Assembly (NCBI RefSeq): GCF_014805685.1
Contig: NW_025804742.1
Location: 61,001-125,000, forward strand
Direction of reading: 5' to 3'
DNA length: 64,000 nt
Origin: Silurus meridionalis
Taxonomy: Eukaryota; Chordata; Actinopteri; Siluriformes; Siluridae
Shown: positions 1 through 11,124 of the stretch, piece by piece
Layout: every line of letters begins with the position of its first letter
How positions within the stretch are numbered: position 1 is the first letter of the stretch
Translations under genes and position numbers: made by a program
Notes under the pieces: generated by a model
What the model was told of the DNA's origin: nothing
What the model saw: only the letters and a program-made list of their open reading frames with translations
Database searches by the model: none

Positions 1-705
1 GTCTTTTGCGGTCACTAGCAATCATTTTACTTGTAAGAAGTGTGAATTAGTTAGCTCTCTGATAAAGAAGATCCTAGTGTTAGAGGAGCACATCCAGAGT
101 CTGAAGAGGGTTAGTGAGAGTGAGAGCAGTCCAGGTTCAGCTTAGGTTTTTAGGAAAGCACAGGTTCTCGAGCATATTTTTTCACACAGTACCTACTGAT
201 ATACGCCTTCGACAGTCAGCGGTTACTAAGAGTAATATTATAGAGGTGTGTAAATTAGCAAAGGCAATGTCTGATGCAGTAACATGCTCTGGCCCCATCC
301 CAATGCGGAGTGGTGATGAAGCCTACAGCAGGTTATTGTCGTGAACTGTTGGATGTCCGAGTGGTGCTCCAAAAAACATGTGGGCTTCATAGATAATTGG
401 AGCAATTTTGAGGGCAAGGCTGTTCGGTCTGTTAGGGCAGGATGGTATCCCTCCCACTCGTGAAGGTGCTGCTCTTAATTTTTGTAGTATAGGTCATAGT
501 CTCAGAACAGCACTAGTTAGCCAGTGACTGTCCAGAGCCAAGGCCAGGGAGCAGACAGACCGTCTGCTACCTGCACAGAGTCGTCAGTCAGGATCCACCA
601 TATTGAGACTGTGTCTGTCTCCTGAGCAAAACCAGAATGTAGAAATTCTCAGAAAGTCTGTTTAAATAACCTACTCAAAATTAAATTAGATACAACTGAA
701 TGCAC
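1..705 (+). mobile_element. L2-type LINE, ORF1 and start of ORF2 linker (family 'L2-A')
   Basis: This is a 5' piece of an L2/CR1-type LINE. The first bases translate in frame 3 to a CKKC-containing segment followed by a short Leu/Glu/Lys-rich coiled-coil-like stretch. The part from about 130 to 480 is clearly homologous to 20340-20580 of this window, which begins with GDSILRHV. That is the SGNH/GDSL-esterase signature known in ORF1 of some CR1/L2 elements. The segment DGIPPTREG (about 450-477) resembles the C-terminal catalytic block of that domain, with the expected His replaced by Pro. Several stops make it non-functional. It ends near 705, where a short reverse remnant of the L2 3' UTR (gtcgagttaaacatg) appears. 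Function of ORF1 (RNA binding/esterase) is family knowledge; decay is seen directly. Confidence 0.7.
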
Positions 706-825
706 TCTCTATCCCTCTGTCGAGTTAAACATGATCCATAGGTTCCTGTGTGTGCGTGTTTGTGTGTGTGTTGGTGAATGAGAAGGGATGTGCGAGTGAG
801 TGAATATGTGTGTGTGTCTGCTTAC
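706..825. other. Intronic TG-rich DNA next to the GLB1-family exon
   Basis: Short non-coding stretch with imperfect TG repeats. On the minus strand it begins with the donor gtaagc (825-820) of the beta-galactosidase exon. No further exon is seen between here and the window edge. Confidence 0.6.
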
Positions 826-989
826 ACCTGAATAGCGTTCAGGCCGCTCATGTACATTTTGAGCAGTCTGTCTCTCCAGTAGCAGCGCGGGACTCGAGAG
901 TAATGAACACTTCCAGAGACGTAGCGGAAACAGCGTCCATCCTTCAGGAAACACTCACCACTGTAGTCTACAGAGAAGGAGCGCTGGGC
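826..989 (-). CDS. glb1: Beta-galactosidase (GLB1 family) internal exon 2
   Basis: A 164-bp exon on the minus strand, from acceptor ttcag (990-994) to donor gtaagc (825-820). It encodes 54 complete codons plus GT of a split Val codon. The translation starts [11 protein letters not shown], continues [19 protein letters not shown] and ends [14 protein letters not shown]. This is the N-terminal start of the GH35 catalytic barrel of lysosomal beta-galactosidase. In the family this segment follows the signal peptide and precedes YVPWNFHE; the enzyme cleaves terminal beta-galactose from gangliosides and keratan sulphate in lysosomes. The acid/base and nucleophile glutamates lie in later exons, beyond the left edge. 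The HYSRVPR and NAIQ blocks favour GLB1 over GLB1L, but a teleost glb1l paralogue is not excluded. A Cys replaces the usual Pro in DGxPFRY. The signal-peptide exon should lie at higher coordinates and was not identified. Confidence 0.8.
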
Positions 990-992
990 CTG

Positions 993-1029
<37 letters not shown>

Positions 1030-1120
1030 CTGTAGTCTACAGAGAAGAAGCGCTGGGCCTGAACACACACACACACACACACACACTTCTGTAGTCTACA
1101 GAGAAGGAGCGCTGGGCCTG

Positions 1121-1160
<40 letters not shown>

Positions 1161-1256
1161 TCTGTAGTCTACAGAGAAGGAGCGCTGGGCCTGAACACAC
1201 ACACACACACACACACACACTACTGTAGTCTACAGAGAAGGAGCACTAAGCCTGAA

Positions 1257-1291
<35 letters not shown>

Positions 1292-1305
1292 CTGTAATCT
1301 ACAAG
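990..1305 (-). repeat. Tandem array of duplicated splice acceptor plus exon start of the GLB1-family gene
   Basis: Immediately upstream (minus-strand sense) of the exon, the sequence repeats its own 3' splice site. Copies of the first 29 exon bases lie at 1030-1058, 1089-1117, 1162-1190 and 1223-1251, with a remnant at 1292-1305. The first four each keep the acceptor CAG (as ctg on the plus strand) and are separated by (CA/TG)n tracts of about 20-40 bp. The copies at 1089 and 1162 are identical to the exon. That at 1030 has one change. That at 1223 has changes that create an in-frame TAG. Each unit thus supplies a pyrimidine/TG tract, a CAG and the sequence encoding AQRSFSVDY. The outermost copy is cut by a LINE at about 1306. 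Confidence 0.85.
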
Positions 1306-3790
1306 ACGGTAGACCAAGATGGTGGCGTGTGCACAACGCAAGGTCCGGCGTCTCTCTCTCCACTAACTGCAAGCTTATTCACTCAGAACAGGGTTACACA
1401 CATTTCATACGGGCGACAAACATATTAGACATCGGTCACAACTACAGAGAGGGGCTTTCAACGAATTTCGAACTCCTTCAGGAAATCGCTCGAACATTGT
1501 AGACCACTAATCCAGCTCGGCCGACAGTGAGACCCCAGCGCCGGCGCCGAGACCATAAACAAAAGAGGGGGAAGCGAGGCGGCATTAGAGCTAGGCCAAG
1601 GCTGAACCCGCATTAACCATCTCATCCAAGCATCTTCCTTGCCAATGTACGGTCTATCGCAAAAAAAAAATGGATAAACTGCTGCTCCGGATAACATCAC
1701 ACAAGCGGATTAAGGAATGTAATGTCATGATTTTTACGGAAACATGGCTCAACGACAGCATTCCCAGGAGCGCGCCATTGAACTTGGGGGTCCTTGTGAA
1801 GATTTCAACCACTCCAACCTGAGATCTGTACTAACAAAATTTCATCATAATGTCTCCTGCTCTACCAGAGGGGACAAAACACTGGACCAGGTATACACAA
1901 ACATACCTGGGGCATACACTGCCATTTTACTCCTCATCTGGGTCAGTCTGATCACCTCCCTTTGTTTATGGTACCCAAATACACACCACTGATCAAACGG
2001 GTGAAACCAGCTGTGGGGACAGTAAAGGTGTGGCCAGAGGGGGCCATTTTCTTCTCTACAGCAACAGTTTCAAGATACTGCCTGGAACATGTTTGCCTCA
2101 CAGGCCACACTGGACTCTCACACAGGGATTTACATTTTTACATTTACATTTGCGGCATTTAGCAGATGCCCTTATCCAGAGCGACATACAAAAGTGCTTT
2201 GAGTCTCTAGTAGTAAATAAATCTACACTGTACACAAGATTACAAACTTAATATAAATATAACTCTTGAATTCTACAAAGCAAACTTTGAAAGTGCTAAT
2301 TTAAGTGTTTTAGAAAGAGGTAGGTCTTCAATCGTCGTATGAAGATAGTCAGGGACACCGCTGTACGGACATCTAGGGGAAGTTCATTCCACCACCTCGG
2401 TGCCAGAACAGAGAAAAGCCTTGAAGTATACTTACCTCTCATTCTGAGATGTTACCAGTCGAGCAGTACTGGAGGATCTCAGACAGCGTGGTGCAGTGCG
2501 AGATGTGATGAGGTCTCTGAGGTAAAATGGCGCTGGTCCATTTTTGGCCTTGTAGACAAGCATCAGTGTTTTGAATCTGATACATGCAGCTACTGGAAGG
2601 CAGTGAAGGGAGTGCAGCAGTGGGGTGGTGTGGGAGAACATATGCAGTGGACTAATAGCGTTCAGGGGAAGACCTGCCAGCAGAGAGCTGCAGTAGCCGA
2701 GTCTTAAGTCTCGACATGGACATTTACACATCATCTGTGTTGGAGCATATCAACACATGCATTGGACAATGTCACTACTGTCAAACACTCAAAATGCTTT
2801 CCTAATCAGAAGCCGTGGAAGAATTCGGAGTCCGTCTTCCTGTTGTAAGCAAGAGATGCTGCTTTTAAATCTGGCAGCATAGAGGATTACAACAAAGCCA
2901 GGGCCAACCTGAAAAGAGGCATCAGGAGAGCTAAGCTCACATTCAAACTCCACAAAGAAGAGCACTTCCACAATTCTGACCCCAGACGCATGTGGAAAGG
3001 CATCCAGACCAACCGCATTGCCTTCCAACCGGATGAACTCAATCACTTTTTTGCTCGTTTCGATCATGGCATAGGACATTTCACCTCAACCACCCACAAC
3101 TGTGCGCCTCTGCATAACTCCAACATCAAGTATGCAGATGACACCACTATGGTCCGCCAGATCAGCAACAACAACAAATCGGCCTACAGTGAAGAGATCT
3201 GAAGCCTGACAGCATTGTGTGCCACCAACAACCTGCCCCTCAACGCCACGAAGACTAAAGAGCTCATCATGGACTTTTGGTAATCCAACAGCAGGAGACA
3301 TGTTTCAGTCAACATCAATGAAACTAAGGTAGAGCGAGTCTCCAGCTTTAAGTTCTTGGAGTTCACATCTCTGAGGATCTGTCCTGGCACCAGAACACTT
3401 TAGCTCTGGTTAAGAAAGTCTCAAGAAAGCTCATCTGTCCCTGGGGATTTTAACTTGTTTCTACCGCTGCATCATCGAGAGCATCCTGACCAAATGTATG
3501 GTACGAAGGCTCCACTGTGTGTGAACATAAAGCCCTCCAAAGGCTGGTCAAAACTGCCCAACACATCCCTGGCAACTACCTGCCATTGAACACCTTCACC
3601 ACAGCAGATGTCTGCGCAGAGCAGACATTATCACAACATTATCAAGGAGTCTTTACATCCCAGTCACAAACTGTTTAACCTCCTTCCATCATGAGGGAGA
3701 TACAACAGGTTCAGGGACAGCTTTCATCCACCATTGCACTACTGAACTCTACACTACACCGTTAGATCACTGCATAGACACTGTATATAA
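1306..3790 (+). mobile_element. Rex1/Babar-like LINE (family F1), decayed, interrupted by L2-B
   Basis: It begins with the AAGATGGTGGCG motif shared by the 5' ends of other LINE copies here (24306; reverse at about 54480). Visible parts in order: a start of the endonuclease (ETWLNDS about 1739-1759), the endonuclease C-terminal block (DFNHSNL at 1803, then CSTRGDKTLDQVYTNI), a linker, and after the interruption a linker/RT region (MWKGIQTNRIAF at 2990, IKYADDTT at 3124). The 3' UTR fades out near 3790-3900. Assignment to the Rex1/Babar group rests on the RT style shared with other copies in the window (FSSAFNT motif). Numerous stops and frame changes show it is dead. It inserted into the outer unit of the splice-acceptor array. 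Confidence 0.65.
2128..2740 (-). mobile_element. L2-type LINE 3' end (family 'L2-B') inside the Rex1-like LINE
   Basis: Reverse-oriented 5'-truncated copy. The 3' tail is made of (AAATGT)n, preceded by the diagnostic stretch ataagggcatctgctaaatg (seen reversed at 2151-2170). The RT C-terminal part encodes [19 protein letters not shown]. At least seven copies of this family occur in the window. Stops and indels are present. Confidence 0.8.
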
Positions 3791-3941
3791 CCTCTGTACA
3801 ATTATACGTACAATGTACATATTATATAGTATATCTTTTTTTACCCCTCATTACATCTGCACTATTTTATCTATATGTATCTTTATATCCTTACTGTATA
3901 TCTCCTTATTGTGGCCAACATCTCATATTCATGTATATATA

Positions 3942-4206
<265 letters not shown>

Positions 4207-5273
4207 CAGACACAGTATCTTATAAAAGTAAGTGCACCCCTCACATATCAGCAACCATTTTTGTGTCTTTTAAAGGCACAAAACTATAGAAATGAAACTT
4301 GGATATATTTTAGAGTATCAGTGTGCAGTTTGTGTAGCAGTACAGATTTACTGTCCTCTAAAAATAACTTACAACAACGTGAGTACACCCTTAGTAATAA
4401 CAGCTGTACATGGTGTAAACGTACAAAGCCACATGTTCTATTCATCATGTTCATGTTTTTGTCTGCTTCAAAGGAAAATACAAATGTGTGTATCTTGTAT
4501 TAGAGCAGTTACAATTTGGTACTTTGAGTCGATTCTCTCATACTGACCACTGGATGTTCTACATGGGCCTCATGGTAAAGGCTCTCTGAGGATTTGAGAA
4601 TTATTATTGTTTCTCCCCACAAAGATGCTGAGGCTGTAAGAAGATCAGTATCACCCTAAAACTGAGTTACAGTACAGTGATCAGGGGCATACAGAGGTTT
4701 TCAAAGATGGGTTCCACTCAGAATAGACCTCACAAGGGTCCATCAAAGTCGTCGAGTCATCATGCTGTCGGTCAGGTGCAGAAGCTGCTTCAGTAGACAG
4801 ACACATGAGTGCTGCAGCGTTGCTTTTGAGGTTGATTCTCCTGTCCTGCGTTCAGCTGTTCAGCTGCGTTTAGCCTCGCTGTGCTCCTGTAATCTACTGC
4901 ACATGAACCACGTGAGAGTTCGCTTCAGACCTCGTGCCTGTACATCCTTTACTTTATTTTTGTTGCTATTGTTGCTTTTGTGCAGTAGACACATAACAGT
5001 GTATTTGTTTTTAGTAATTTATAATTTTTTTATATTTTAAAGACCATTTTTCAGGAGTCCTGAGAATGATTTAATTCTCCCACAACCTGAACACACAAGT
5101 ATTTTACCGCCCGCAGCCGCATTGACCATCAAACCTTGTCCTGCGCCGCACTCGTTTGTGTCCCGGGACCGGAGGGAGTGCAGGTCTCTACTGCATACTG
5201 CAACAAGTCGGTTTGCAGGCCGTCATCCCAGAAGGAGCCTCTTCTGAAGCTGCTCACAAGAAAACCCACAAAC

Positions 5274-5286
5274 AGTTTGCTGAAGA
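5274..5286. repeat. Target-site duplication, left copy, of the RTE insertion
   Basis: agtttgctgaaga occurs here and again at 8424-8436, exactly flanking the RTE LINE. It is part of the Tc1 transposase reading frame that the LINE interrupts. Confidence 0.9.
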
Positions 5287-8200
5287 CAAACCCAGCCATT
5301 AGGAAGGCACAAGCCAGTGCACTCTTAGTGCCGGTCCCAAGCCCGGGAAAATGGGGAGGGTTGCGTTAGGAAGGGCATCCAGCGTAAAAACGTGCCAAAT
5401 CAAATATGCGGATCACAAATGAGAATTTCATACCGGATCGGTCGAGGCCCGGGTTAACAACGACCGCCACAGGTATCGTTAGCCAACAGGGTACCGGTGG
5501 AAATTGGGCTACTGTTGGCTGAAGGAGGAGAAGGAGAGGAGGAAGACATCTACAGAGATGGCAGGGAAAGGAGCAGTGTAGGAGAGTGGAGGTTCGGGTT
5601 GGTACAATGACTGGTACAATGACTGGTAAAGGGAGAGAGGTAGCTGATATGATGGAGAGGAGAAAGGTAGATATGCTGTGTGTTCAGGAGATCAAGTGGA
5701 AAGGGAGTAAGGCCAGGAACATTGGAGGTGGATTTAAACTGTTTTATCATGGTGTGGATGGAAGAGAAATGGTGTAGGGGTGATTCTGAAGGAAGAGTAC
5801 AGTAAGAGTGTAGTGGAGGTGAAGAGAGTTTCTGATAGGGTGATGATCGTGAAGGTGGAAGTTGAAGGGATGATGATAAATGTCATCAGTGCCTATGCTC
5901 CACAAGTTGGCTGTGAGATGGAAGAGAAGGAAAAATTCTGGAGTGAATTAGATGAAGTGGTAGATGGTGTACCTAGGAAAGAACGATTGGTGATTGGGGC
6001 AGACTTTAATGGGCATGTAGGTAAAGGGAACAGAGGTGATGAGGAGGTGATGGGTAGGTATGGTTTTAAGGAGAGGAATGTGGAAGGGCAGATGGTGGTA
6101 GATTTTGCTAAAAGGATGGAAATGGCAGTGGTGAACACTTATTTTAAGAAGAAGGAGGATCATAGGGTGGCGTATAAGAGTGGAGGAAGGTGCACACAGG
6201 TGGACTATGTGCTATGCAGGAGATGCAACCTGAAGGAGATTGGAGACTGTAAGGTGTTGGCAGGGGACAGTGTAGCTAGACAGCATCGGATGGTGGTCTG
6301 TAGGATGGTTTTGGAGGCGAAGAAGAAGAGGAGAGTGAGGACTGAAAGAAGAATAAGATGGTGGAAACTGAAGGAGGAAGAGTGTAGTGTGAGGTTCAGG
6401 GAAGAGGTCAGACAGAGGCTCAGTGGTGTTGAAGAGGTGTTGGATGATTGGGCAACTACTGCAGGAGTGATGAGGAGGCAGCTAGAAAAGTACTTGGTGT
6501 GACATCTGGAAATAGAAAGCAAGACAAGGAGACGTGGTGGTGGAATGAGGAAGTGCAGGAGAGCATAAGGAGAAAGAGGTTGGCAAAACAGAAGTGGGAT
6601 AGACAGAGTGATGAGAAAGGTAGGCAGGAGTACAAGGAGATGTGACAGCAGGTAAAGAGGGATGTGGCGAAAGCCAAGGAAAAGGCATATGAGGAGCTGT
6701 ATGAGGTTGGACACTAAGGAAGGAGAAAAGGATTTATACCGATTGGCCAGGCAGAGGGACCGAGCTGGGAAGGATGTACTGCAAGTTAGAGCAGTAAAGG
6801 ATGGAGAGGAAATGTGTTGACTAGTGAGGAGAGTGTGTTGAGAAGGTGGAGGAGTATTTTGAGCAGCTGATGAATGAGGAAAATCAGAGAGAGAAGGTTG
6901 GATGATGTGGAGTTGGTGAAGCAGGATGTAGATAGGATTAGTAAGGAGGAAGTGAGAGAAGCAATTAAGAGGATGAAGAGTGGAAAGTCAGTTGGACCAG
7001 ATGACATACCAGTAAAAGCATGGAGATGTTTAGGAGAGATGGCAGTGGAGTTTTTAACCAGATTGTTTAACAAGATTTTGGAAGGTGAGAAGATGCCTGA
7101 GGAATGAAGAAGTGTGCTGGTACCCATCTTTAAGCATAAGGGAGATGTGCAGACCTGCAGTAACTACAGGGAAATTAAGTTGATTAGTCACACCATGAAG
7201 TTATGGGAAAGAGTAGTGGAAGCAAACCTGAGAGAAGAGGTGACCATCTGTTTGCAGCAGTATGGTTTCATGCTGAGGAAGAGCACCACAGATGCCTTAT
7301 TTGCTTTGAGAATGTTGATGGAGAAGTATAGAGAAGGACAAAAGGAATTGCATTGAGTATTTGTGGATTTAGAGAAAGTGTACGACAGAGTACCAAGAGA
7401 GTTGTGGTATTGTATCAGAAAGTCAGGTGTGTCAGAGAAATATGTGAGGGTGGTGCAGGACATGTATGAGGACAGTGTGACAGCAGTGAAGTGTGCAGTA
7501 GGAATGACAGGCTGGTTCAAGATGAAGGTTGGACTGCATCAAGGATTGGCCCTGAGCCCTTTTCTGTTTGCAGTGGTGATGGACAGGTTGACGACCGAGG
7601 TCAGACAGGAGTCTCCCTGTACTATGATGTTTGCGGATGATATTGTGACTTGTGGTGAGAGTAGGAGCAGGTTGAGAAGAGCCTGGAGAGGTGGAGATAT
7701 GCGCTGGAGAGAAGGGAATGAAAGTCAGTAGGAGTAAGACAGAGTACATGTGTGTGAATGAGAGGGAGGGCAGTGGGTGATGCGGTTGCAGGAGAAGAGC
7801 TGGAAAAGGTGGAGGAGTTCAGGTACCTGGGGTCAACAGTGCAAAGTAATGGAGAGTGTGTTAGAAGTGAAGAAAAGAGTGCAGGCAGGGTGGAGTGGGT
7901 GGAGAAGAGTGACAGGAGTGATTTGTGATAGTAGGGTATCTGCCAGAATGAAAGGGAAAGTTTATAGGACTGTGGTGAGACCTGCGATGTTGTATTAATT
8001 AGAGACAGTGGCATTGAATAAAAGACAGGAGATGGAGCTGGAGGTAGCAGAGCTGAAGATGTTAAGGTTTCCGTTGGGAGTGACGAGGATGGACAAGATT
8101 AGAAATGAGTTTATTAGAGGGACAGCGCATGTAGGATGTTTTGGTGACAAGGTAAGGAAGGCGAGATTGAGATGGTTTGGACATGTGCAAAGGAGGGACA

Positions 8201-8395
8201 TGAATTATATTCGTAGAAGAATGCTGAGGATGGAGCCACCAGGTAGGAGGAAAAAAGGAAGGCCAAGGAGGAGGTTCATGCATGTGGTGAGGGAAGACAT
8301 GCAGGTAGTTGGTGGGAAAGAGGCAGATGTAGAGGACAGGGTGGTATGGAGACGGATGATCCGCTGTGGCGACCCCTAATGGGAGCAGCCGAAAG

Positions 8396-8423
<28 letters not shown>
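5287..8423 (+). mobile_element. Near-full-length RTE-clade LINE
   Basis: A 3137-bp element bounded by a 13-bp target duplication and ending in a (GAA)n tail after gcgacccctaatgggagcag. A ~300-bp 5' UTR is followed by an endonuclease-RT ORF. This structure (short element, APE endonuclease, RT, microsatellite tail) is typical of RTE elements. Partial copies of the same family lie at 11125, 12057, 14374, 29219, 36285 and 50440. Confidence 0.9.
5586..8379 (+). pseudogene. RTE endonuclease-reverse transcriptase ORF, broken
   Basis: The APE endonuclease is at 5586-6502: CVQEIKW near 5680, NVISAYAPQVG about 5878-5910, and the catalytic GADFNGHVG about 5998-6024. It is interrupted by a stop at about 5775. 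Linker follows to about 6870. The RT is at 6874-7731 with GPDDIPVKAWRC, the palm LHQGLALSPFLFAVVMDRL and the active site FADDIV (about 7630-7647). The C-terminal region is at 7777-8379 and ends in the RFMHVVREDMQVVG type of block. In-frame stops near 7105, 7356 and 8000 and frame changes near 6500, 7660 and 7780 inactivate it. Host proteins called craniofacial development protein 2-like in fish annotations are usually such copies. Confidence 0.85.
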
Positions 8424-8426
<3 letters not shown>

Positions 8427-8935
8427 TTGCTGAAGATGACCTGACCAAGAGCATGGATTACTAGAACCATGTTCTGTGGTCTGATGAGACGAAGATAAAC
8501 CTGTTTAGCTCAGATGTTGTTCAGCATGTGTGTTGATGCCCTGGTGAGGAAAACCAAGAAAATTGTGTCTTGCCTACAGTCAAGCATGGTGGTGGCAGCA
8601 TAATGGTCTGGTGCTGCATGAGTGCTGCTGGTACTGAGGAGCTGCAGTTCATTGAGGGAAACATGGACATGATGCCCTCCCTTCAGAAACTGGACCGAAC
8701 TGCAGTTTTCAACATCATAACAACCTTAAACACACCGCGAAGATGAACAACTGCCTTGCTGTGGAAGCTGAAAGTGAAGATGAAGGTGATGGAGTGACCA
8801 AGTATGTCTCCAGACCTGAACTTTATTGAGCACCTTTGGGCCTCAAGCAGAAGTTAAAAAAGAGTCATGTGCTCCACGCATTCTTCACATTTCTACTTCA
8901 CACTTCTACACACAGTTTACACACATGTTTACTAA

Positions 8936-9555
8936 ACAGGGGTCACCCACAAGGACCACATGAGTTGCCTGCAGGCCTTTTCTAAAAATAGCTCACCATA
9001 GCGCCACTTACCAGCGAGCTGCACCAACTTTTTTTTTGTTGCTATTCTTTTTTAAATCACATGTGCATTGGTGACTTTTAAAAATGTTTATATTAAATTT
9101 GAGCTGGTCTCCATGTTGATTTTTGTATGTTACGTAATTGATAATCTGTACAAACATGATGCAAAATAGTGCATGATTTGTTAAAAATTGTTAGTGGCTG
9201 GTGAAAATGTTGTAGAAGTGATCATTTGAAAATGTAAATACTTACAGAGATTTCTAGAAATAAAGTTTTGCATATTGATATTGATCTGTTTCCTACCGTG
9301 TTAAATCACTGTTGATAATTATTGTGAGAAATCATTAACATGATCAGTGTCTTCAGATAGATCAATATCATTAAATATTAATAATAACATAATTAAAGGT
9401 AAATTGAGCACATTTGTTATTTCAGAAGTGTGTATCAAACTGGTAGCCCTTCACATTAATCAGTACCCAAGAAGTACACTCGAAAATGTGTGCGCGTGCA
9501 CCAACATTTTCGAGTGTACTTCTTGGGTACTGATTAATGTGAAGGGCTACCACAC
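8936..9555. mobile_element. hAT-type DNA transposon remnant
   Basis: Starts at caggggtcacccacaaggac, a typical hAT terminal repeat, followed by agctcaccatagcgccac. The other subterminal part is around 9400-9480 (gtgtgtatcaaactggtagc). No transposase is left. The right terminus is replaced by an inverted copy of the subterminal sequence, listed separately. Recognition is from memory of a common fish hAT end. Confidence 0.6.
9441..9552. repeat. Perfect 49-bp inverted repeat with 14-bp spacer
   Basis: Positions 9441-9489 are the exact reverse complement of 9504-9552; the spacer is gtgcgcgtgcacca. The left arm begins tggtagcccttcacattaat. It lies at the truncated end of the hAT remnant. It could extrude as a cruciform or, if transcribed, form a long hairpin. 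Confidence 0.95.
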
Positions 9556-9620
9556 ACACAGTTATCTAATTTACATGTTAATCATAAAGCACTATATTTT
9601 AGTTATTAATATATTGTGAT

Positions 9621-10051
9621 CAGAGGTGGGTAGAGTAGCCAAAAATTGTACTTAAGTAAAAGTACTGTTACTTCACAATAATATGACTCAAGTAAAAGTA
9701 AAAAGTAGACATCCAAATAATTACTTGAGTAAGAGTAAAAAAGTACTTGGTGAAAAAACTACTCAGTAACTGAGTAACTGTTTAACGCCTGATTTATTTT
9801 TAACACAAGACAACAATCAGACAGACAAAAATACAAAATAATCTTTAGGCAAATTGTGGCTCATCCAATCAATAAAATAAATTTAAATGAATTAATTACA
9901 AAATAGCTTAAATTAAAATAATTCAGGTGAATTCAAGTATTTAATAAATAAAATAATAAAAAATAAAAAAAATACGCACAAGTAACACAAATTTCCAAAC
10001 CTTTATACTTTTTTACCAGGCAGAACTAGAACAAGGCATGAATTCTCATAC

Positions 10052-10083
<32 letters not shown>

Positions 10084-10094
10084 TGTGTGTGTGT

Positions 10095-10125
<31 letters not shown>

Positions 10126-10665
10126 TGTGTGTGTGTGTCTCCAGTGACAGAACAACAGAAGGAACACACACACACATTTCATACCAGGCATGCTGAACAC
10201 CTCATACTGTATCTGCTCTCTCACACTATCACTAAAAGGTAAACACACTTTCAGTATGGGGGTTGCGGGTTTTTGTGTCTGCATTGCTGACGGTTGATTC
10301 TGACGTGTCTGTGTGTGTGTGTGTGTGTGTTGATCACTAACTCGTCCCGCCGCTCAGATTGAGTATAGTCACGTGACAAACTGCACAACTACGTTTGATT
10401 GGTGAAACACAGTCACGTGGTAGAGGCTTAGCGGAAGTTTCTCTCTCTGTCAAAATAAAACATTAAATTGAAGTGTAGAATAACAGAGTAAAAAAGAAAA
10501 GTAATGAGCGGATTGTAGCCTGATGTAGCGGAGTAAGAGTACAGTTTCTTCTTCACAAATCTACTCAAGTAAAAGTAGAAGTATAGTGATTTAAAACTAC
10601 TCCTAGAAGTATCATTTTTTCAAAAACTTACTCAAGTAAATGTAACTCGTTACTACACACCTCTG
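9621..10665. mobile_element. Complete non-autonomous hAT element with 8-bp target duplication
   Basis: Left end cagaggtgggtagagtagcc, right end (reverse complement) cagaggtgtgtagtaacgag. It is flanked on both sides by the 8-bp duplication attgtgat (9613-9620 and 10666-10673), as hAT elements produce. Both subterminal regions repeat motifs like actcaagtaaaagta in opposite orientation. The interior has no transposase; it holds A/T-rich DNA and GA/GT microsatellites (10052-10137 and 10308-10330). Mobilisation would need a transposase in trans. Confidence 0.9.
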
Positions 10666-10699
10666 ATTGTGATGATACTTTAAGTGCAGTTGGAGGTTT

Positions 10700-10701
<2 letters not shown>

Positions 10702-10737
<36 letters not shown>
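10702..10737. repeat. (TG)n microsatellite
   Basis: About 17 TG units. Related imperfect TG repeats follow to 10850. Confidence 0.95.
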
Positions 10738-10740
<3 letters not shown>

Positions 10741-10957
10741 ACCGCGACACTGATTATTACCGGAGTGATAAACACACACACACAAATTGCCTGTAGCGCC
10801 ATATCTGTTATAAAAACCCCTGTAAATAACATGTACTGTGTGTGTGTGTATGATGCTGTATACAGCGCTTCTCTTTTAGTTTAACACTTTATGTCATATG
10901 ACTGACTTCCCCACTATCCGTGTGGTCCCGAAGTCCGCCGGTTTCATTGTACAGATT

Positions 10958-10960
<3 letters not shown>

Positions 10961-11051
<91 letters not shown>
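10961..11051. repeat. Long (GT)n microsatellite
   Basis: About 45 uninterrupted GT units, one of the longest in the window. All ORFs across it are Cys-Val artefacts. Confidence 0.98.
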
Positions 11052-11052
<1 letters not shown>

Positions 11053-11124
11053 TATTATTTTTCACACGGGGGCGCCACAATACAGAAAATCTGTTTATCA
11101 GCTTTGGAAAGACTAATAAAATAT

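Larger units (their letters stand above)
4207..8890 (+). mobile_element. Tc1-like DNA transposon, decayed, split by an RTE LINE
   Basis: The left end around 4207-4420 resembles a Tc1 terminal region (aagtaagtgcacccctcaca, then actatagaaatgaaacttgg). The transposase is recognisable in pieces. The N-terminal HTH-linker is at about 4697-4850 and 5185-5286 (RPSSQKEPLLK). The DDE domain is at 8437-8840, with WSDETKIN, a GGGSIMVW block and SPDLNFIEHLW. Between them lies an RTE LINE at 5287-8423. Stops and frameshifts are abundant. The segment around 4850-5185 does not align with the transposase as I know it and may be another small insertion. The right terminal repeat was not recognised. Confidence 0.75.

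Noticed and set aside
5893..6714. Minus-strand ORFs of 70-169 codons
   Set aside because: Shadows of the RTE endonuclease ORF on the plus strand.
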